NCBI GenBank assembly: GCA_016293845.1 | Contig: JAEDDH010000001.1 | Span: 248,001-312,000, forward strand | Length of the DNA: 64,000 bases | Direction of reading: 5' to 3' | Origin: Bacteroidales bacterium | GTDB taxonomy: Bacteria > Bacteroidota > Bacteroidia > Bacteroidales > UBA3824 | Shown here: in pieces, positions 59,197 to 64,000 of the stretch | How positions within the stretch are numbered: the first letter of the stretch is position 1 | Layout of the letters: each line of letters begins with the position of its first letter | Position numbers and translations under genes: made by a program | The notes under the pieces: generated by a model | Told to the model about the DNA's origin: nothing | Database searches by the model: none | The model's input: the letters and a program-made list of their open reading frames with translations, nothing else

Positions 59197-60204
59197 ATGG
59201 AATTATATTTAGATTCAGCAAATCTTCCGGAAATCGAAAACGCATTCAAACTTGGTTTTCTCACCGGCCTTACAACCACCCCCACGTTTATGCACCGCGA
59301 GGGTTACAACGATGTTGACAGCATAATCCTCAAACTCGCCAAGATTGTTCCGATTCTTCAAATCGAAGCTCTCGGCCGTACTGCTGAGGAGATTATCAGC
59401 GAGGCTCACCGTCAAAACGACCTCGGTCTCGACAAAACCAAGACCGTTTACAAAATTCCTATCTCGCTCGAAGGCGCTAAAGCGTGCAACATTCTCCGTG
59501 GCGAGGGTTATATGGTAAATATGCACCTTATTTATACTCTCCAGCAGGCTTACATCGCTATGCAGGCAGGTGCTACATACGTTTGTCCGCTCGTAGGACG
59601 TTTGCAAGATCAGGGTCACGACGCTATTTCGCTTGTAGAACAGTGCGTTAACGCTGTTAACCGCTACGGATACAACTCTAAGGTTATGTTCTCGTCGGTT
59701 CGTCACCCCGAACACGTGCGCAATGCTCTCAACGTAGGTTGTCACACTATTACAGTTCCGTGGAAGGTATTGCAAATGATGTCGCAAAACAACTTCACAA
59801 CTGTTGGCACAGAGCAATTCTTTGAGGATACAAAACTCATGACTTCGCAGGTTAAGGATGTGTTCCACACCGAAAACGCTTGCATCTCTAAAAACGCCAC
59901 CATCAACGAGGCTCTTGTTAAAATGACTCTCTCTAAACTCGGTGCTATCACAATCACCGAAGACGATGGTTCTATCTACAGCATCTTCACCGATGGCGAC
60001 CTCCGTCGTATGGTTGAGAAAGAGGGCGACACAGTGCTCTCGCGCAAACTTTCATCTTTGCCATCTAAGCAACCCGTAACTATCGAAAAAGATGCTTATC
60101 TTATCGATTCTTCTAAACTGTTTAAACAGTATAAGATTGATACTCTTGTAGTTACAGCCGACGGCAAACCTTGCGGTATGATTGATATCCAAGACCTTTT
60201 GTAA
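59197..60204 (+). CDS. Transaldolase/FSA-like domain fused to KdsD-type CBS pair
   Basis: A 335-residue fusion. Residues 1-218 are a small transaldolase of the fructose-6-phosphate aldolase (FSA/TalC) type: MELYLDSANLPEIENA with Asp 6, Schiff-base Lys 86 in KTVYKIPISLEGAKA, CPLVGRLQDQG and KVMFSSVRHPEHV. Asn of the usual TTNPS turn is replaced (TTTPTF) and the active-site Tyr of FSA is Leu 132. Residues 222-335 are two CBS repeats whose FTDGDLRRM (264-272) is the signature of the CBS tail of KdsD, arabinose-5-phosphate isomerase. The SIS isomerase domain is absent. Located between kdsA and kdsC, it takes the place of kdsD. It may supply arabinose 5-phosphate or regulate its use; this is inference. 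Confidence 0.88.
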   Translation: MELYLDSANLPEIENAFKLGFLTGLTTTPTFMHREGYNDVDSIILKLAKIVPILQIEALGRTAEEIISEAHRQNDLGLDKTKTVYKIPISLEGAKACNILRGEGYMVNMHLIYTLQQAYIAMQAGATYVCPLVGRLQDQGHDAISLVEQCVNAVNRYGYNSKVMFSSVRHPEHVRNALNVGCHTITVPWKVLQMMSQNNFTTVGTEQFFEDTKLMTSQVKDVFHTENACISKNATINEALVKMTLSKLGAITITEDDGSIYSIFTDGDLRRMVEKEGDTVLSRKLSSLPSKQPVTIEKDAYLIDSSKLFKQYKIDTLVVTADGKPCGMIDIQDLL

Positions 60205-60206
60205 TA

Positions 60207-60896
60207 ATGGATATCTCTGATTTAAAACTATTTACAGATAGGGGAGGGGTGTTTACTCTTCCCCCATCTGATTTTATAAATAAGGCACAACAGATTAAAT
60301 GCCTTATTTTTGATTGGGACGGCGTTTTTAATGCTGGTGTTAAGGGCGACGGAGTGTTTTCCAACTTTTCGGAGGTTGATTCTATGGGGCTCAACATTCT
60401 GCGTTTTGGATGCAAAATGCTCTCAAACCAAATACTCATTGCCGGCATAATATCAGGCGAAAAAAATCCTTCTACCGAAAAATTTGTAAACCGAGAACAC
60501 TTGAATTTCAAATGTTTAGGGTTTAAGAATAAAACCGAAGGTTTAAAACGTGTACTCAATCGCTATGGCATTTCTCCTGCTCAAACGGCTTTTGTTTTCG
60601 ACGATATTTTGGATCTCAGTGTGGCAAAAGAGTGCGGATTGCGTTTCAAAATTAGTAGAAACGCTTCGCCTATGTTTGATAAATACGTAGAAAACAACCA
60701 TTTAGCCGATTACATTACAGCTAATATAGGTTCTGAATTTGCTGTTCGCGAAATTTGCGAATTGATGCTTGCTGCTCTCGGTGTTTACAACCGCGCAGTT
60801 GATTCTCGCATTGCTTTCGACCAAACATACGCAACATATATTGCAGAACGCAACTCTATCGAACCTGTTACTTTCTCTCCAGAAACAACGTATTAA
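60207..60896 (+). CDS. kdsC: Kdo-8-phosphate phosphatase
   Basis: A 229-residue HAD phosphatase with the KdsC plan (no cap domain). CLIFDWDGVFNAGV has nucleophile Asp 36 and acid Asp 38; DSMGLNILRFGCKML follows as in KdsC, then IAGIISGEKNPSTE (motif II region) and AFVFDDILDLSVAKECGLRF (motif IV). An N-terminal stretch of 30 residues precedes the usual start, and a C-terminal one of about 50 follows; both are longer than in E. coli. It removes the phosphate from Kdo-8-phosphate. It starts 2 bases after the transaldolase-CBS gene. Confidence 0.85.
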   Translation: MDISDLKLFTDRGGVFTLPPSDFINKAQQIKCLIFDWDGVFNAGVKGDGVFSNFSEVDSMGLNILRFGCKMLSNQILIAGIISGEKNPSTEKFVNREHLNFKCLGFKNKTEGLKRVLNRYGISPAQTAFVFDDILDLSVAKECGLRFKISRNASPMFDKYVENNHLADYITANIGSEFAVREICELMLAALGVYNRAVDSRIAFDQTYATYIAERNSIEPVTFSPETTY

Positions 60897-60898
60897 AA

Positions 60899-60926
60899 AA
60901 ATGGCTACTTTACCAAGTAGCCATTT
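60899..60926. terminator. Terminator overlapping the Hpt stop codon
   Basis: AAATGGCTACT (60899-60909) and AGTAGCCATTT (60916-60926) are perfect arms around a six-base loop, A run before. It ends the Kdo cluster; its right arm also encodes the last residues (MATW) of the convergent Hpt gene, so one sequence has two jobs. Confidence 0.8.
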
Positions 60927-61266
60927 CTATATTCAATTCATCAATCGCCCCTCCAATATTGTCGAAAAAATACTGCGTGTAATATGCGCAATCGGTAGTT
61001 TCGGCATTGGTTTTAAGACTTTGCTCAAACTCTTTAATCTTTGCCGACAAATCATTGATACCCATTATCTTGGTAGATGATTTGGCAAGGTGAGCAATTT
61101 TGCGCATCTCGTTGGTGTCGTTGGTAGCAAGGGCAGATGCAAATCCTGATTTTACCTCTTCCATCTGTTCAAAAAACAATGCAATTAATTGTTTTTTGGT
61201 TTCTATGTCTCCACTCGAAACATCTTCAAGATACGCAAGGTCGATATGTTGGTATTTTGATGCCAT
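60910..61266 (-). CDS. Histidine phosphotransfer (Hpt) protein
   Basis: A 118-residue helical protein. MRKIAHLAKSSTKIMGINDL matches the Hpt motif 'AH-x-L-K-G-S-s-x-x-x-G', with phospho-accepting His 59. Such proteins pass phosphate between receivers in multi-step relays. It starts 3 bases after the clpC stop on the same strand, so it is probably co-transcribed with clpC, an uncommon pairing. The receiver-kinase at 57114 could be its partner. Confidence 0.85.
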   Translation of the reverse strand: MASKYQHIDLAYLEDVSSGDIETKKQLIALFFEQMEEVKSGFASALATNDTNEMRKIAHLAKSSTKIMGINDLSAKIKEFEQSLKTNAETTDCAYYTQYFFDNIGGAIDELNIEMATW

Positions 61267-61269
61267 AAA

Positions 61270-63783
61270 CTATTTAGCCTCTGCTTCTTGCTCGGTTTGT
61301 TTAGATACAATCTTGATAGCAATTTTTTCGCCTTTTTCGTCGACATCTGCCACAATTTCATCACCGGGAGCCACAGCTGCATCAATAATAAATGTAGCCA
61401 TTTCGTCTTCTAAGTATTTTTGGATAGCGCGTTTCAACGGACGTGCTCCGTACTTACTGTCGAAGCCTTTGTCGGCAATAAATGCTTTTGCTTTGTCGGT
61501 AATAACAAGGGTGTAACCCATATCGCTAACTCGTTTATACAAGCCAACAAGCTCAATATCAATAATTTTGTCGATATTTTCTTTGGTAAGATTATGAAAC
61601 ATGATAACATCGTCGATACGGTTGAGGAACTCAGGCGAGAATGCCTTTTTGAGTGCTTTTTCTATAATCGACTTGTTATTAGCATCGTCGTCGTTGCCCA
61701 AACCAAAGCCTACACCATGTCCATATTCTTGAATTTGGCGCGAACCAATATTCGAGGTCATTATTAATATGGTGTTCTTGAAATCTACCTTGCGGCCAAG
61801 ACCATCGGTAAGCCTTCCCTCGTCTAATACTTGCAACAAAATATTGAAAATATCAGGGTGAGCCTTTTCAATCTCGTCTAAAAGCACTACAGAGTAGGGT
61901 TTGCGACGTACTTTTTCGGTAAGCTGACCGCCTTCTTCGTATCCTACGTATCCGGGAGGCGCTCCTACTATGCGCGAAACCGAGAATTTTTCCATATATT
62001 CGCTCATATCTATGCGAATGAGCGCGTCTTTACTATCAAATAGAAATTCAGCTAAAATCTTGGCTAACTGTGTTTTACCTACACCTGTAGAACCAAGGAA
62101 TACGAATGTGCCAATCGGTTTATTGGGGTCTTTAAGTCCGGCGCGATTGCGTTGAATAGCCTTGACTATCTTTTCGATAGCCTCGTCTTGACCAATTACT
62201 TTCTTTTTAAGCTCATCGTACATATTTTTGAGACGTTGTCCCTCTGCCTGAGCTATACGGGTAACGGGTACACCGGTCATCATTGCAACAACTTGCTCTA
62301 CATTGGCTTCGTCAACCACTTCGCGCTTGTTTTCAAGGTCTTTTTCCCATTTCTCTTTTTCTTGATCAAGAAGTTTGAGAAGTTCTTGTTCTTTGTCTCT
62401 GAAACTTGCTGCAAGTTCAAAGTTTTGACTTTTAACGGCTTTCACTTTTTCCTCACGAGTGCCGTCGATTTGTTTTTCAAGTTCGTCGATACGCTGTGGA
62501 ACTGTTATTTTAGAAATGTGAACACGCGAACCAGCCTCGTCGAGAGCGTCGATAGCCTTATCGGGGAGATGACGGTCACTGATGTAGCGGTCGGTAAGTT
62601 TTACACATGCTGCAATAGCCTCGGGTGTATAACGCACATTGTGATGTTCTTCGTACTTGTCTTTGATATTGTTAAGAATCTCAATTGATTCTTCAACAGT
62701 GGTGGGCTCAACAATGATTTTTTGGAAACGACGTTCCAAAGCGCCATCTTTTTCAATGTATTGACGGTACTCATCTAATGTAGTTGCGCCTATGCACTGA
62801 ATCTCGCCACGAGCGAGAGCCGGTTTGAGTATGTTGCTTGCGTCAAGCGATCCCGAAGCCGAACCCGCGCCCACAATATTGTGAATTTCATCAATAAACA
62901 AAATAATGTTAGGATTTCGCGAAAGTTCGCCAAGTATAGATTTCAACCTCTCTTCAAACTGTCCACGATACTTTGTACCAGCCACAATAGCTGCAAGATC
63001 GAGCGAAACCACACGTTTGCCATAGAGCACACGAGAAACTTTCTTTTGCACAATTTTCATAGCAAGTCCCTCAGCAATAGCTGATTTACCCACACCAGGC
63101 TCTCCAATGAGCACAGGGTTGTTTTTTTTGCGGCGGCTGAGAATCTGAACAAGGCGTTCAATCTCTTTAGCACGTCCTACAATAGGATCTAAACGGTTTT
63201 CTTCGGCTGCCTTGGTGAGGTCTACGCCAAAATTATCTATAACGGGAGTTTCCGAATTGGTATTACCTTGGTTCGAACGGTTGTTGTCCTCGTCGTCAAA
63301 GTCATCATCATCCTCGTCGTCGTCGGTAAATCCTGCCTCAAAGGTGGGATTAATTGTAAACCGTTCTCTAAGTTTTTCGTAATCAATATTATTAGCTTGA
63401 AACATAGTAGCTACTGTGTTTTCCTTGTCTTTGAGTATTGTAAGCAAAAGATGTTCGGGACCTGCTTGTTCGGCATGTAAAGCCTTTGCTTCCGATGACA
63501 CTTGGTTTAATATCCTCTGCGATGATTTGGCAAATGGAATATATTCAGCCTCACCCGGAAGCAACATCTTGTCGCGTCGCAACTGACGCTCTATCGATTT
63601 TTTTGCCTCCACGGTATTGATTCCTACTCCTTGAATCACTTGCATAAGGTCAAAATCACCATCACGCAACATGCCAAGAAAAAAATGTTCGGGCAGTATT
63701 TCATTGTCGCCCAAGCGTATAGCCTCTTCTTTGCTGTATAATAAAATGTCTTTAAGTCTCTCCGAAAATTTTGAATCGTCCAT
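61270..63783 (-). CDS. clpC: ATP-dependent Clp protease ATPase subunit ClpC
   Basis: An 837-residue AAA+ unfoldase. ATG 63783 (MDDSKFSERLKDILLYSKEE) is chosen because ClpC proteins start their Clp-N domain here; an in-frame ATG 27 bases further up is possible. Two Clp-N repeats (1-140), an acidic linker with DDDEDDDDFDDED (about 153-166), first AAA with Walker A GEPGVGKSA and Walker B ILFIDEIHN, a coiled-coil M domain with a UVR-like motif (about 415-450), second AAA with GSTGVGKTQ and VVLLDEIEKA. It unfolds substrates for ClpP in protein quality control. The acidic linker is longer than in many ClpC proteins. Confidence 0.95.
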   Translation of the reverse strand: MDDSKFSERLKDILLYSKEEAIRLGDNEILPEHFFLGMLRDGDFDLMQVIQGVGINTVEAKKSIERQLRRDKMLLPGEAEYIPFAKSSQRILNQVSSEAKALHAEQAGPEHLLLTILKDKENTVATMFQANNIDYEKLRERFTINPTFEAGFTDDDEDDDDFDDEDNNRSNQGNTNSETPVIDNFGVDLTKAAEENRLDPIVGRAKEIERLVQILSRRKKNNPVLIGEPGVGKSAIAEGLAMKIVQKKVSRVLYGKRVVSLDLAAIVAGTKYRGQFEERLKSILGELSRNPNIILFIDEIHNIVGAGSASGSLDASNILKPALARGEIQCIGATTLDEYRQYIEKDGALERRFQKIIVEPTTVEESIEILNNIKDKYEEHHNVRYTPEAIAACVKLTDRYISDRHLPDKAIDALDEAGSRVHISKITVPQRIDELEKQIDGTREEKVKAVKSQNFELAASFRDKEQELLKLLDQEKEKWEKDLENKREVVDEANVEQVVAMMTGVPVTRIAQAEGQRLKNMYDELKKKVIGQDEAIEKIVKAIQRNRAGLKDPNKPIGTFVFLGSTGVGKTQLAKILAEFLFDSKDALIRIDMSEYMEKFSVSRIVGAPPGYVGYEEGGQLTEKVRRKPYSVVLLDEIEKAHPDIFNILLQVLDEGRLTDGLGRKVDFKNTILIMTSNIGSRQIQEYGHGVGFGLGNDDDANNKSIIEKALKKAFSPEFLNRIDDVIMFHNLTKENIDKIIDIELVGLYKRVSDMGYTLVITDKAKAFIADKGFDSKYGARPLKRAIQKYLEDEMATFIIDAAVAPGDEIVADVDEKGEKIAIKIVSKQTEQEAEAK

Positions 63784-63917
63784 ATTCTTTATTATGTTTT
63801 CAAAATGCAAATTTACACATTTTTTTGTTTTTTTCGGGGTTGATAGCTATATTTTTTATTAAAAAAGTTTAAACATATTGTTTTTTTTGCTAAATTGCAC
63901 ATTATTTAAATAGATAT

Positions 63918-64000
63918 ATGAAACGCTATACACTTATATTATTAGCCTTTCTCGCTGCATCGTGCGGTGGAGTAGGCAATCAAAATGATAATCAAAATCC
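63918..64000 (+). CDS. Lipoprotein, N-terminal part
   Basis: The frame begins MKRYTLILLAFLAASCGGVG, a signal peptide with lipobox AASC, and runs off the window end after 27 codons into an Asn/Gln/Asp-rich linker. Nothing more can be said of its function. Confidence 0.7.
   Translation, partial: MKRYTLILLAFLAASCGGVGNQNDNQN

Overview
This 64 kb window looks like chromosomal DNA of an anaerobic, plant-fibre-degrading member of the Bacteroidales. The evidence is consistent: promoters of the Bacteroidetes type (TTG, about 20 bases, TAnnTTTG), many SusD-less lipoproteins with short lipoboxes, a TonB receptor with an N-terminal carboxypeptidase-like domain, PorT-like small outer-membrane barrels, a NUDIX-type AraR, an EFR1-type ferredoxin protein and a Bacteroidetes-style ClpC. 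No rRNA, tRNA or CRISPR array was seen. Two chemotaxis receptors are present, which is less usual for gut Bacteroides.

Layout. 1-2.7 kb: end of a GH9 glycanase, a short TatD protein embedded in AT-rich repeats, an AraC regulator, then decayed hsdR and CAP-domain fragments. 2.7-7.8 kb: a tight five-gene operon of two coiled-coil proteins, a membrane-anchored NMT1/SsuA-like binding protein fused to an OmpA domain, a permease and an ATPase. 7.8-10.6 kb: two paralogous lipoproteins diverging from a frameshifted OLD-like AAA ATPase and its small partner. 10.7-19.6 kb: the L-arabinose operon (galM, SSS transporter, araR, araD, araA, araB), interrupted by two repeat-bounded orphan-gene cassettes (four-helix-bundle protein; GxxExxY protein). 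19.6-24.1 kb: a graveyard holding a phosphatase remnant, higBA with a frameshifted toxin, a 397-bp internally deleted IS and a DUF362 remnant, with an intact SSS symporter inside it.

24.1-36.5 kb: macro-domain protein, Cys-rich nitroreductase lipoprotein, a two-domain (alpha/beta hydrolase plus SGNH) carbohydrate esterase, BASS transporter, Gfo/Idh/MocA oxidoreductase, amidohydrolase, a second dead higBA, a GH8 xylanase, a large anchored DUF2135-like protein, MATE pump and AlkD-type glycosylase. 36.6-40.5 kb: TPP riboswitch followed by TonB receptor, PnuT and thiamine pyrophosphokinase, a complete thiamine salvage unit. 40.5-47.5 kb: second MATE pump, PorT-like paralogs, an atypical LuxR-type regulator, lipoprotein, EFR1 protein, coaD and a radical-SAM activase-like protein. 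47.6-51.9 kb: two tandem chemoreceptors with matching C-terminal tails. 51.9-64 kb: TPR protein, rplS, S9 peptidase, GH18, a receiver-histidine kinase, a Kdo cluster (kdsA, a transaldolase-CBS fusion, kdsC), an Hpt protein 3 bases behind clpC, and the start of a lipoprotein.

Themes: hemicellulose/arabinose use (GH9, GH8, dual esterase, ara operon), vitamin salvage, and envelope or stress functions. The most unusual items are the transaldolase-CBS fusion sitting where the arabinose-5-phosphate isomerase KdsD would be expected in a Kdo cluster, the OmpA-anchored ABC operon, and the repeat-bounded cassettes inside the ara operon. Function calls rest on motif recognition by eye; no database search was run.
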